A stretch of 64,000 bases of DNA from CAIWHR01 sp963779805 (GTDB lineage: Bacteria; Pseudomonadota; Gammaproteobacteria; Burkholderiales; Casimicrobiaceae). The notes under the pieces are model-generated. The model did not search any database. It had not been told where the DNA came from and saw only the letters and a list, made by a program, of their open reading frames with translations. A program made the position numbers and the translations under genes. Location of the stretch: the NCBI GenBank assembly GCA_963779805.1, contig CAVZZN010000013.1, positions 69,047 to 133,046 of the forward strand. Reading direction: 5' to 3'. Positions 1 to 10,983 of the stretch are shown here, in pieces. The number at the start of each line of letters is the position of its first letter. The first letter of the stretch is position 1.

Positions 1-18
1 CGCGGATGGGGCTGCGCG

Positions 19-442
19 GTGCGGGCGGCAATTGTCGCCGGCATTGCGCTCCTGACATCCGCGTGCGGGATGACGGGCTTGCCGGTGTCAGGCCGCGTGT
101 GGGACGCGAGGACGGGCAAGCCGCTGCCAGGCGCGATCGTGGTTGTTCGCTGGAACGGCGTGGCGTCGAGCATCGCGCACTCGCAGAGCGTGTGCATACA
201 CGTCGAGACTGCCGTCAGCGACGCGGAGGGCGCGCTACGGCACGCCGTGGTGGTGGCAGAAGCCGAACTTCTTCAGCAACGGGCTGCCGTTCGCCGACGC
301 GTACCTCGCAGGCTACGAAAGCGTCCACGCGCACACGCCGGCGGCGGAAGCGCATCCGCATGACGTCTACATGCAGAAGTTCGTGGGGACGGACGCGGAG
401 CGGTTCGAGTACATCAGCGGCCGAGTGTTTCAGCGGACTTGA
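19..442 (+). CDS. Putative lipoprotein with carboxypeptidase-regulatory-like domain, frameshifted
   Basis: The GTG at 19 opens a short basic then hydrophobic leader ending in a lipobox-like LTSAC near residue 16, so a lipid-anchored envelope protein is likely. The frame could also begin before the window. The segment VSGRVWDARTGKPLPGA is the typical opening of a carboxypeptidase-regulatory-like beta-sandwich, which usually serves as a binding or structural module. Near 235-245 the sensible frame jumps by one base, and the rest (FSNGLPFADAYLAGYESVHAH through ISGRVFQRT) continues in the next frame to a stop at 442. It is either a pseudogene or a sequence error. Nothing recognisable lies between 443 and about 700. 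The function is unknown. Confidence 0.5.
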
Positions 443-707
443 ACTGCCTACAGTGGGACGGCGAGTGAGCGTAGCTTGGTCCGCGCACTGAAGCCGGCGC
501 ACGCAGAAGCGAGGCGACTTGGCGCGACCCGCTGACAGTGAGGTCGGAATTTGCAGCGGACTCCGCGAAGTATGGCCGAGCGCATGGCTTGCCGAGCCCC
601 ATGACGCACCGTACGGGGGAGTCAATTTGAAGGACACTTCCAGATGAAGTTCGAAGGAGCTCAGTGAACAGTGACGCGGCATACTGTTTGCTGCCCGCTG
701 GCTTAGG

Positions 708-3103
708 TTGCTCACGGCGGCCATGCGTTCGAACTTGGCGACGCATGCTGCTAACTCGACGCAGGCGTCTCTCGCGCGTTCTCAGGTCGAGAACGCCCGG
801 ACGTGCTTACGGAATCTCGGATTCTTCGGTACTGCGGCGGACCGGCTCTGCCGACATCCGTTTGGCGGTAGCGTACGTACGATATGGGTCAGCCGAGTTC
901 GGCACCACCCACGCAGAGAGGCCAATCGGTTCGAAACAGGAGTCGATTCATGACGTCGACAAGCGAGCCTGTCCGTCGACGAGCATTACCGGTTGGCTGA
1001 TGTCGGGTGCCATTCGCGAGGACGACTACGGTCCGATCGCACGATAATCCCCAGGACGACCCCTACGGTGCCACGCTCCGCCCGCTCAACCACTTCTACG
1101 ACCCCGTCTACGACCGCGCGCTTACCGCTGCGGGTCAGCCGCTCGGCGCCGCGTCTCCGCGCTGGGCGATTGGCGCTGCGCAGCCGTTCACGCAGCCGGA
1201 CGTCGAGGAAGCTGCGCGACACAATCACTTCACCATCGTGGACGTGAAGGAGGCCCTGTTCCGCGCGGTCACGCTCAAGACCGCCGGAGTGGACGGGTGG
1301 GTCGACCTTCCGCAATGGGACGATGCTCCGCGGAAGGACGCCCACCGCAAGACGTACTGGGCGACCGTATTCCGCGGCCTGGGCGATGTGCTGCATCTGG
1401 TGCAGGACATGGCGCAACCGCAGCACTCCCGCAACGACGCGCACGCCGGCAAGCCCTTCATGGGGCATGCCAGCACGTTCGAGGCTTACATCGAGGCGCG
1501 CGCTCGCAGGCAGCCCTCGTTCACGGTGCTGTGGCCATCCTTCACGGCTGTCCGCATAACGTCCAAGCCCCTGCCGTACCAGATCTGCGGGGCGGCGGGA
1601 AGCTGCGTCGACTATCCGACGCCGAGGTCGTTCCAGCGCTACACGGACTTCTGGAGCACCGCCCCCGGAAGTGCCATCGGCGGGCGCGGTCTGGCGGACT
1701 ACAGCAACACGCAGTTCTTCTCTGCCGGGAAGAACCTCGGGAACAGCGACTACACGTCCCCGCCGAATTCGGTCGCGTCGTACACGGTGCGCACGGTGGC
1801 ACCGACGCGGTGGGACGGCACCGCACCGACGACGACGCTCGCGAATGCTGCCGTGCGGCTGTACGAGCGCACGGCGGTCATCGACAACCTCGAGCCCGGA
1901 TTCACCGCGGCCAACGTCCCGCTCACGAGCGTCAGCGCGTGGGACGAGTTCCTGAGTCGCGCTGCGCTGTCTCCGGGCTTCACGCTCACGCGCCAGAATT
2001 ACGACGCACAGGCCGATCTGCTCTTGCCGCGGGCCGTCGCCTACAGCGCGGGAATGCTGAGCTTCATCTTCCGCGGCGCCATGGCGATCGGCGTGCCGGA
2101 GCAGGGCATCTACGGCATCATCGATCACGCGGCGTTCGGCAACACCGACGCTGCGAACGGATTCATCGGCTTCGGCAAGATCAAGCTGTCGCTCAGCAAC
2201 GTTTCCGCGGTCCCGCCCAGCGGCAGCGGACCCGAGCCGATGCCCGCCGGCGCGCTGATCACCGCCCTCAAATTCCATCGCAACCTCTGCTATCGCGACA
2301 CGCTGGATGGCGAGATCACCGATGCGGCGGCATACGAGCGCTGTCGCTCGCCGACAGAGGAAGTCGTCGTCTCCGAGCCGCTCATGGCGCAGTCGGTGCC
2401 CGCCGGCGGAGCACCGTTCACGTTCACGTTCAAGAAGCATCTCCCCGTGAATGCGTGGGACGTCGTGCTGCAGGTCGTGTATCGCGGGCAGCTCGGGAGC
2501 GAGAAGGATGCGGTGGTCGTCGCAACGCGCGACATCACCGAGCCCACGTTCGTGACGTCCTCCAACGACACCGATTACGTGCAGTTGCAGGGCCAGTGCT
2601 ACAAGCCGGCGGCGGTGGAGGCGAATGCGACGCTGTGGAGCCAGCTCGAGCCGGGATGCAGGGATCCTTCGGGCCAGATGAAGGTATCGAGCGCGTGTGC
2701 GAATGTGGCGCTGCCCATCCGGTACACGTTCGGTACCGTTGCGCCCGCGATCGTCGAGATGACCAGCGCGACGACGGACAACCGCCTGCCGCCGCGGCGC
2801 TTCTCCCGGTTCGCCGTGCTCGCCGACCCGGAAGTCCCGCTGCGCCTCAAGCTCGAGCTCGCGGATTCGTCCATGCAAACCAACCTTGCAGGCATGCAGC
2901 CGGTCGACCGCTACGTTACCCAGATGGAGACGCGTGTCGTCGATTACTACGTTCCAAGGCGAGGCGTCAACACTTTCACCGGGTTCACTTACATGATCGA
3001 CGCCGACCACCGATCCATGGCGTCGGCCTGCCGGTCGGGTCTGGATCCGCTCGCGGGTGCGGCGCGCCGGCCTGCGCCGGTCGTGATCACCGGCTGGAAC
3101 TGA
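708..3103 (+). CDS. Secreted zinc-dependent phospholipase C / S1-P1 nuclease-like protein, frameshifted N-terminus
   Basis: The portion from about 1007 to 3103 is one long open frame. It carries the metal-site signature of the zinc-dependent phospholipase C / S1-P1 nuclease fold: GWLMSGAIREDDYG (990-1030, in a neighbouring frame), then NHFYDP, then GDVLHLVQDMAQPQHSRNDAH split over about 21 positions at 1381-1443. These are the Asp/His ligands expected for the tri-zinc centre. A C-terminal part of about 300 residues is beta-rich and unassigned. The first ~100 codons are spread over two or three frames (708-950 gives LRNLGFFGTAADRL), so the start is approximate. The stop is 6 bp from the convergent helicase gene. 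The substrate is unknown; phospholipid or nucleic acid is possible from the fold. Confidence 0.6.
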
Positions 3104-3109
3104 ACGGAC

Positions 3110-5668
3110 TTATGCCGCGGCCTTCTCCAGTTCGCTCACCATGCGCGCCACGCGCGCCTCGAGCGCTTCCGTCGACAGCTTGTCGCGAAACATCTCGACG
3201 AGGAGCGGGAAGGCGAAGGGCGTGGGCCGCGTCGGCCGTGTGAGCAAGGCCCGGCTGCGGCGCAGGCGATCGAGCGCCGCGTGCAACCGCGCCGCTTCCA
3301 GCCGGCGCTCCAGCACCTCGCGCACGGCCTGCTTCAGCAGATCGTTCTCCGGATCGTATTCCGCGAAGACGTCGTAGAGCAGCGAGCTCGACGCCTGCAG
3401 TCTGTCGCTGCGGATGCGGCTGCCCCGGATACCCCTGGAAAATCAGGCCGGCCACGCGAGCGATCTCGCGGAATTGCCGGCGTCCCAGCTCCGTTGCGTT
3501 CAAGCCCGCGAGAATGTCGGCCTCGACGTTTGGCGCCGCCATGAGCTTTCCGAGATCGCCCACCGCGAACGGCACCGGGGCAGGCGGACACGAGCCCGAA
3601 CCCGTAGTCGTTCGCCGTCAGGGAGAACGTGCGCGGCTCGTCGCGCGAGAGGCGGTACGAAAAGAGCGTCGCCAGGCCGAGATGCGCAAGTCGACCTTCG
3701 AATGCATAGAAGAAAAGCCCGTGTCCTTCGCGCGTCGAGATCTGCTCGACGAGCCATTCGTTGTCCAGCGGCAACGCCGACCAGCGCGCCTGCAGTTCCA
3801 GCAGCGGGCGCACGAGCTCCAGCTCCGGCGACGCATACACGCCGCGACGCGCATCCGCGACGAGCTTCCGCGTGCCCTCGGCGAGCTGCGACGACAGCGC
3901 GAGCTTGCCGCCCATCCAGCGCGGCACCACCGCCGAGCGCGCGGTCGCGGGCTCTGACCCACGCGGTGAGCTCGCGCACGCGGATGAATTCCAGCACACG
4001 GCCGGCGAAGACGAAGCAATCGCCGGGATCGAGGCGCGCGATGAACTCTTCCTCGACCGTGCCCAGGCGTGCGCCATTCCTGAACTGCACGACGATGCTG
4101 TTGTCGCTGACGATCGTACCGATGCCGAGGCGATGCCTTCGCGCGATGTGCGCGTCGGGCACGTGCGCGATGCCGTCGGGCCCGATCACGACACGCCGGT
4201 ACTCGGGATAGGCGTTGAGCGATGCGCCGCCGTGCACCACGAAATCCAGCGCGAACTGCCATTGCTCATCGGTGAGCGTGCGGTAGGCGTGCGTGGTCCG
4301 CACTTCGGCGAGCAAATCGGCGGGTCGGAAGCCGCCGCCGACGGCGCAGGTGACGAGATGCTGCACGAGCACGTCGATCGGATTCTCGAGCGGCACGCGC
4401 GCTTCGACGTTGCGCGCGTGGGCCGCCTCGCGCGCCGCGGCTGCCTCGACCAGCTCCAGCGCCTGCGCGGGCACCACCGACACGCGCGACACCGCGCCGG
4501 GACGATGGCCGCTGCGCCCGGCGCGCTGCAGCAGTCGTGCGACGCCCTTCGGACTGCCGATCTGCAGCACCTGCTCGACAGGCGCGAAGTCGACGCCGAG
4601 ATCGAGACTCGACGTGCACACCACCGCGCGCAGGCGCTCGCTGCGCAGGCCGTCTTCCACCCAGTCGCGCACCTCGCGCTCGAGCGAGCCGTGATGCAGC
4701 GCGATCGTGCCGGCCCAGTGCGGACGCGCTTCGAGGATCGCCTGGTACCACGCCTCGCACGCCGAGCGCACGTTGGTGAAGACGAGCGTGGTCTTCGCAC
4801 GCTCGATGGCGCGCACCACTTCCGGCAGCAGCCTGAGGCCGATGTGGCCCGCCCAGGGGAAGCGCTCGATCGTGGGCGGGCGCAGCGTGTCGATGCGGAT
4901 GTCCTTGGCGTCGAAGCCCCTGACGATGCGCGCGCGCGGCGCGGCGCGTCCAGTCAACGCGGAGAGCGCATCGTCCAGGTTCGCGAGCGTCGCGGACAGC
5001 GCCCAGGTCCGCAGCGGCGGCGGTAATCCCGAGGGGCCGCCCCGAGGGCGAACGCCGGAGTGCGCAGCACGCAGGTCATTTGATAACCCACGCAATCGCG
5101 CGAGCGCGAGCTCCACCTGGACGCCGCGCTTGGTCGACAGGAGCTCGTGCCATTCGTCGACGACGATCGCCTGCAGGTGCGCGAAGCGCTCGCGCCAGTC
5201 GGGGCGCGAGAGCAGCAGCGTCAGGCTCTCGGGCGTGGTGACGAGCGCCGTGGGCAGGCGGCGTGCCTGCCGGGCGCGTGCGGCCGTGCCGGTGTCGCCG
5301 GTGCGCACGTCGATGGTCCAGTGCGGCTGCAGCGCCTTGGCCGCGCGCTCGAGCGCGAGACCCGTATCGGCGGCGAGCGCGCGCAGCGGCGTGATCCAGA
5401 CGAGCTGGAGCGGCGCCGCCTCGTCGACGCTGCCCTGCAAGCCGAGCACCATCGGCCCGAGCGCCGCGGCGTAGGTCTTGCCCATGCCGGTCGGCGCGTG
5501 CACCAGGCCGCTTTCGCCGGCTGCAAATGCCGTCCAGACCGCCTCCTGGAAGGGAAAGGGCGACCAGCCCTGTGCCGCGAACCACGCCCGCGCCGGAGCG
5601 AGAAGCGGGTGCGGCTCAGGGGCGGAAGTGTCGCCGGATGGCGACGAAATTGTCGAAAACAGGGCCAT
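3110..5668 (-). CDS. Ligase-associated DEXH-box (Lhr-type) helicase, frameshifted C-terminal third
   Basis: This is an SF2 helicase of the Lhr group, closest in layout and length (about 850 aa) to the ligase-associated DEXH helicases of bacterial DNA repair. The ATG at 5668 is followed within 60 codons by the Q-motif region, then motif I APTGMGKTYAAA, motif II VVDEWHEL, motif III ALSATLANLDD, motif V TSSLDLGVDF and motif VI LLQRAGRSGHRPG, and a winged-helix/Lhr core. Frame breaks occur near 3950, 3580 and 3415; conserved sequence resumes in a new frame each time and ends MVSELEKAAA at 3110. A tract of about 25 codons at roughly 5016-5095 interrupts the otherwise conserved run before motif III and looks like an inserted repeat. 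The usual partners (ATP-dependent ligase, exonuclease) are not in the window. Confidence 0.82.
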
Positions 5669-5855
5669 TTCGTCGGGAATTCGGGAGAAAGCCAGTCTAC
5701 AGCACGGTATGGGTGCGTTCCCCCTGTTGCGGCCGCGCGACTGCGAATCTTCCATTCGCGGCCGCACGCCGGAAACCGTGGGCAGATGGTGCGCACGATG
5801 GCTACAATGCACCCGAAGCCTGCTGCCGGCCAGAATCTGGCCGTTATCCCGCCTG

Positions 5856-6440
5856 ATGCCCAAATCCATCACCCTGCTCTTCGCGGCCGCGCTCGCCTTG
5901 GCGAATCCGCTGGCCTGTGCGCAGGGCTCGCCGAAGGTCGTCGCGGCGCAGTCGGTGGACATCAGCGCCGGGGCGAATTGCCTCTCCAAGGCCGACATCG
6001 ACGTGTCGTGGACGGGCGCCGGCAACCATTCCGAGTTCGGCCTCGTCACCGCCGAAACGTCCGGCTCGACGCCGATCGGCACCTTCGGTCCGAAGGACAG
6101 CGCCATCGACTCGTATACGGGCACCTACGCCAACCCGTTCGTCACGGTCCAGCCGGACAACACGCTCATCGGCAGCTATGCGTGGGTCGGCGCGAATCCG
6201 CCGAGCGCGGGCGCCACGGTCGAGTACATGGTCGTCTACAACTGCTCGACGCGCGCGGTGTTCTTCAAGTGCTACGGCCCGTACGGCAGTTGTCCCAGCA
6301 CGGCGACGGCAGCGATCGCGCTCGTCACGGCGCGCTCGATGGTGCCGGCGATCTCGCCGCAACTGCTGCTGGTGCTGACCCTCACGCTGGCCGGACTCGG
6401 CGCGCTCGTGCTGCGCCGCCAACCCCGTTACTCAGAGTAA
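5856..6440 (+). CDS. Secreted protein with C-terminal hydrophobic/basic sorting-like tail
   Basis: A protein of 194 aa. The ATG at 5856 gives a clean Sec signal peptide (MPKSITLLFAAALALANPLACA, cleavage after about residue 22). The mature part is Thr/Ser/Gly-rich with a pair of cysteines (KCYGPYGSC) and no recognised domain. The tail is a Pro-containing linker, about 20 hydrophobic residues and then RRQPR, the tripartite plan of IPTL/PEP-CTERM sorting signals, although the exact IPTL motif is absent. The last codons (RYSE) and the stop come from a palindromic repeat described separately. It is transcribed divergently from the helicase. Function unknown; an exported, possibly processed, surface or extracellular protein. 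Confidence 0.6.
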   Translation: MPKSITLLFAAALALANPLACAQGSPKVVAAQSVDISAGANCLSKADIDVSWTGAGNHSEFGLVTAETSGSTPIGTFGPKDSAIDSYTGTYANPFVTVQPDNTLIGSYAWVGANPPSAGATVEYMVVYNCSTRAVFFKCYGPYGSCPSTATAAIALVTARSMVPAISPQLLLVLTLTLAGLGALVLRRQPRYSE

Positions 6441-6455
6441 TTACTCCGAGTAAGG
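6425..6455. repeat. Palindromic TTACTC repeat, copy A
   Basis: Two palindromic 13-mers lie back to back: TTACTCAGAGTAA followed directly by TTACTCCGAGTAA, with CCCCG on the left and GG on the right. It sits between two convergent genes and supplies the stop codon of the upstream one. Related copies are at 25442-25546, 25850-25894, 35556-35592 and 36574-36615. A bidirectional terminator or REP-like element is the simplest reading; no T-run follows. Confidence 0.75.
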
Positions 6456-6481
6456 CGGTGGGCGTCTGACGCGTCGCGCCG

Positions 6482-9400
6482 TCAGGCCGCCGCGAGCGCC
6501 TTGATCACCTTGCCGGGCGGCTTGGCGCCGCGGAAGGTCGCGAGGAGCTCGGCCTGACGTGCTTGCGCGGCCTTCACGTTGCGTTCCTTGACGTGGCCGT
6601 AGCCGCGCATCTGCTCCGGCGTCTGCGCGAGCTCCACCGCGACGGCGTGGTTGTGGGCCGCCATGTCGCGCATGACTTCCTCCATCAGCGTCTCGTACTC
6701 GCCGATCAGCGCGCGCTCCATGCGTCGTTCCGCCGTGCGCCCGAAGATGTCGAAGCGCGGTGCCGCGCAGGCCGCGCATCTTCGCGAGCAGGCGGAAGCC
6801 CTTGAGCATCCACGGCCCGTACGTCTTCTTCTGCGCTTCGCCGGTGTGCGGATCGCGCTTGCTCGTTAGCGGCGGCGCGAGATGGAACACGAGCTTGTAG
6901 TCGCCTTCGAACTGCTGCTCCACGCGCTGCAGGAAATCCGACTGGGTGTACAGGCGCGCAACCTCGTACTCGTCCTTGATCGCGAGGAGCTTGAAGTAGG
7001 CGCGCGCGACGGCGTCGGCGAGCGCGGTCGAGCCCGGCAGCTTTGCAGCTTCCGCAGCGCGCACGCGGTCGACGAAATCGGTGTAGCGCTTGGCGTAGGC
7101 CGCGTCCTGGTAATCCGTGAGGAATGCGGCACGCCGCGCGATCACCTCGTCGAGCGAGGTCGACAGCACCTGCGAGACGGGCTTCTCGTTCGGAATCGCA
7201 GCCGCGGACACGCGTGCCTGATCGACGGCCGCGAGGCGGCCCCAGCGGAAGCTCTGCTGGTTCGCGTCGACCGCGGTGCCGTTCAACTCGATCGCGCGCA
7301 GGATGGCGGCTTCACCCACCGGCAGCAGGCCGCGCTGGTACGCGAAGCCCACCATGAACAGGTTGGTGGCGATGGAGTCGCCCATGAGGCCCGTGGCGAG
7401 CCTGGTGGCATCGAGGAACTCGCACGCTCCGGTCCCCACCGCATCCTCGATCTCGCGCTCCATGGAGCCCAGCGGAAACGCGAGATCCGGATTGCGCGTG
7501 AAGCCTGCCGGCATCACCAGCGCGGTGTTGACGACCGCCTTGGTGACGCCCTTCTGCATCTTCGCGAGCTGCTCGTAACCCACACCCGTAAGGATGTCGC
7601 ACGCGAGCACGAGCTTGGCGTCGCCCGCCGCGATGCGCGTGGCGTGCAGCGCTTCGGGCGTGTCCGCGATGCGCACGTGCGAGACGACGGCGCCGTTCTT
7701 CTGCGCGAGGCCCGTCATGTCGAGCACGCTGCAGCCCTTGCCTTCGAGGTGCGCGGCCATGCCCAGCAGCGCGCCGATCGTCACCACGCCGGTGCCGCCG
7801 ATCCCCGTGACGACGATGCCGTACGGATCGCGCGTGCTCGCGAGCGCAGGCTCGGGCAACGCGGGGAATTCACCGGCTTCCGCCTTCCTGGGCTTGCGCA
7901 GGCCGCCGCCTTCGATCGTGACGAAGCTCGGGCAGAAGCCGTTCACGCACGAGTAGTCCTTGTTGCACGTGCTCTGGTCGATCGTGCGCTTGCGTCCGAA
8001 CTCCGTCTCGACGGGCGCGACGGACACGCAGTTGGACTTCACGCCGCAATCGCCGCAACCCTCGCACACGAGCTCGTTGATGACGACGCGCTTGGCGGGA
8101 TCGGCGAACTTGCCGCGCTTGCGCCGCCGCCGCTTCTCGGCCGCGCAGGTCTGATCGTAGATGAGGATCGTGGTGCCCGGCGTTTCGCGCAGCTCGCGCT
8201 GAACGGCATCGAGATCGTCGCGGTGGTGCACCTTCACGTCGGAGGCGAAGTAGCCGGGCGCATATTTGCCCGGCTCGTCGGTCACCACGACGACGCGTTT
8301 CGCGCCTTCGGCCGCCACCTGCTGCGCGATCATCGCGGGCGTGAGGGGGCCGTCGAACGGCTGCCCACCGGTCATCGCGACGGCGTCGTTGTACAGGATC
8401 TTGTAGGTGATGTTCACGCCCGCCGAGATTGCCGCGCGGATCGCGAGAATGCCGCTGTGGAAGTAGGTGCCGTCGCCCAGGTTGGCGAAGATGTGCTTCT
8501 CTTCGCGTGAACGGCGCCTGCCCGATCCACGGCACGCCTTCGCCGCCCATGTGGGTGAAGGTGCTGGTGCCGCGATCCATCCAGATCGCCATCACGTGGC
8601 AACCGATGCCCGCCGTCGCGCGACTGCCTTCCGGCACGTTGGTGGAGGTGTTGTGCGGACAGCCCGAGCAGAACCACGGCTTGCGCTCGAGAGTGATGCG
8701 CGGCTTCGCGAGCGCGGCTTCCTTGGCGTCGATCCATTCGACCCGCGCGCGCAGCTTCTCCATGCGCCGCGGATGCAGGCCGATGCGCTCGATGCGCTGC
8801 GCGATCACGTGCGCGATCATCGCCGGCGTGAGCTCCGACGTCGCGGGCAGCAGCCAGTCGCCGTGCGGGCGCACCCATTCGCCCTTCTCGTCGAACTTGC
8901 CGACCACGCGCGGACGCACGTCGTCGCGCCAGTTGTAGAGCTGCTCCTTCAGCTGGTACTCGACCATCTGCCGCTTTTCCTCGACGACGAGGATCTCCTC
9001 CAGCCCTTCGGCGAAGCTGCGCACGCCGTCGGGCTCGAGCGGCCAGGGCATCGCGATCTTGTAGAGGCGAATGCCCATCTCGACCGCGTCCTGCTCGGTG
9101 ATGCCGAGGTCGTCGAGCGCCTGGCGCACGTCGAGGTAGCTCTTGCCGCTCGTGATGATGCCGAACCGCGCGGGGATGTCCTTGCCGCCGATCACGATGC
9201 GATTGAGCTGGTTGACGCGGCAGTAGTGCAGCGCGGCGTAAACCTTGTAGTTCTGCATCCGCGCTTCGGTCTCGAGGAACCCGTCCGGCCAGCGGATGGA
9301 CACGCCGTCGGCCGGCAGCGGGAAGTCGTCGGGCACGATGATCTGCGTGCGCGACGGGTCGACGTACACCGAGGCCGAGCTCTCGACCGTATCGGCCACG

Positions 9401-10017
9401 CACTTGAACCCGATCCAGCAGCCGGAATAGCGCGACATCGCCCAGCCGTGCAGGCCGAGGTCGAGGATCTCCTGCACCGACGACGGATAGAGCACCGGCA
9501 TCATCGCCGCGGAGAACATGTGGTCCGACTGGTGTGGCAGCGTCGAGGACTTCGCGCCGTGGTCGTCGCCGGCAAGCGCGAGCACGCCGCCGTACTTGGA
9601 CGTGCCGGCGTGATTCGCGTGCTTGAACACGTCCCCGCAACGGTCCACGCCCGGGCCCTTGCCGTACCACATCGAGAACACGCCGTCGTACTTCGCGCCC
9701 TTGTACAGGTTGACCTGCTGCGAGCCCCAGATCGACGTCGCGGCGAGGTCCTCGTTCAGGCCGGGCTGGAACCTGATGTGCGCGCGCTCGAGGAACTTCT
9801 GCGCGTGCCACAGCGACTGATCGAGCGCGCCGAGCGGCGAGCCGCGATAGCCGGACACGAAGCCCGCGGTGTTGAGGCCGGCGAGGACGTCGCGCTGGCG
9901 CTGCAGGATGAGGAGTCTCGCGAACGCCTGCGCGCCGGTGAGATACACGCGCCCGGATTCGAGGGAATACTTGTCGTCCAGGCTGACTTCGCGCAGGGCC
10001 ACGGCGGCAGCGGGCAT
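6482..10017 (-). CDS. Fused indolepyruvate:ferredoxin oxidoreductase, two frameshifts
   Basis: A single-chain 2-oxoacid oxidoreductase of about 1,178 aa that oxidatively decarboxylates aryl pyruvates (indolepyruvate, phenylpyruvate) to arylacetyl-CoA with TPP and Fe-S clusters. Visible regions in order are the N-terminal pyrimidine-binding part (SGYRGSPLGALDQSLW), WFCSGCPHNTST of the TPP-binding half, the cysteine-rich segment CEGCGDCGVKSNC, and the gamma-type domain GIGGTGVVTIGALLGMAAHL. The ATG at 10017 is preferred because GGAG lies 8 bases upstream; a GTG at 10026 is also possible. Frame breaks near 8505 and 6760 leave conserved sequence on both sides, and the protein ends KVIKALAAA at 6482. 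A separate two-gene enzyme of the same reaction lies at 36.6-40.4 kb. Confidence 0.9.
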
Positions 10018-10308
10018 CGGGATCACTCCAACGTCATCGTATGCGGTTGGAAAGCATGTCCCCGGTAGGGTACACGCGCTTCACGGCCTCGGACGATCGT
10101 GTCGTCGTCGACCGGCGGCGCGGATTCTAGCAGGTGAGCGTTGTCGAACCCGATGCGCCCCGGCGTGGCGTCGGACAGCGCCGCGTCTCGCGCGGTTGCA
10201 CGGCCCATGCCGCGCCCGCGGGCGATTGCCGCACCGATCGTCGTTGTCGCACGGCACTGCCGCCATCGCGGGATTGCCGTCGCCACGTTCCCGCTTTAGG
10301 CTCGACCC

Positions 10309-10983
10309 GTGCTTGCGATCCACGACCTGGCGAAAGGCATCCCCGGCAGTCCCCGGCGCGAAATATTTTCCGGCGTGCAGCTCACGCTCGCGCCGGGGGA
10401 GTACGTCGCGGTCATGGGCGAGTCGGGCGTGGGCAAGTCCACGCTGCTCAATCTCATCGCGGGGCTCGACGTGCCGGACCGCGGCTCGATCGTGCTCGAG
10501 GGAACCGAGCTCGTCGGCCTCGACGACGACGCGCTGACGCGCCTGCGTCGCTCGCGCATGGGTTTCGTGTTCCAGGCCTTTCACGTGCTGCCGTACCTGA
10601 CCGTGGCGCAGAACGTGGGCCTGCCGCTTGCGCTGATCGGCAGCCTGCGCGGCGAGGCGGCGGATGCCGCGGTGGATTCGATGCTCGCAGCGGTAGGGCT
10701 CGCCGACCGCGCCCGGAGCATGCCGCGCGAGCTTTCCGGCGGCGAGATGCAGCGCGTCGCGATCGCCCGCGCCCTCGTGCATCGGCCGCGGCTGCTGCTC
10801 GCGGACGAGCCGACCGGCAATCTCGATTCGGAGACCGCGGGGCAGGTCGCGACCCTGCTGCGCTCGCGGATCAAGGAGGCGCACGCGGCCGGCATCCTGG
10901 TCACGCATTCGCTCGCCGCGGCGTCCACCGCGGATCGCGTGCTGCAGCTCACGCCGACAGGCCTGGTGCCGCGATGCGATTGA
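10309..10983 (+). CDS. ABC transporter ATP-binding protein, LolD/MacB type
   Basis: A nucleotide-binding subunit of 224 aa. The Walker A is GESGVGKST (about residues 38-46), the signature motif ELSGGEMQRVAIARAL, the Walker B LLLADEPTGNLDSE, and the switch His lies in LVTHS. The TGNLDS form is typical of exporters that work with FtsX-type permeases (LolD, MacB, SalX). The GTG at 10309 has a weak AGG upstream and is the first in-frame start that keeps the full domain. It overlaps the permease gene by 10 bp, so the two are translationally coupled. The substrate is not shown by the sequence; lipoprotein, lipid or peptide export is usual for the family. Confidence 0.88.
   Translation: MLAIHDLAKGIPGSPRREIFSGVQLTLAPGEYVAVMGESGVGKSTLLNLIAGLDVPDRGSIVLEGTELVGLDDDALTRLRRSRMGFVFQAFHVLPYLTVAQNVGLPLALIGSLRGEAADAAVDSMLAAVGLADRARSMPRELSGGEMQRVAIARALVHRPRLLLADEPTGNLDSETAGQVATLLRSRIKEAHAAGILVTHSLAAASTADRVLQLTPTGLVPRCD

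Noticed and set aside
986..3010. Minus-strand ORF of 674 codons opposite the phospholipase-like gene
   Set aside because: The plus strand carries the metal-site motifs; the minus frame shows none.
5669..6124. N-terminal extension of the helicase frame to 6124
   Set aside because: It runs through the divergent secreted-protein gene, and the helicase family sequence begins just after 5668.
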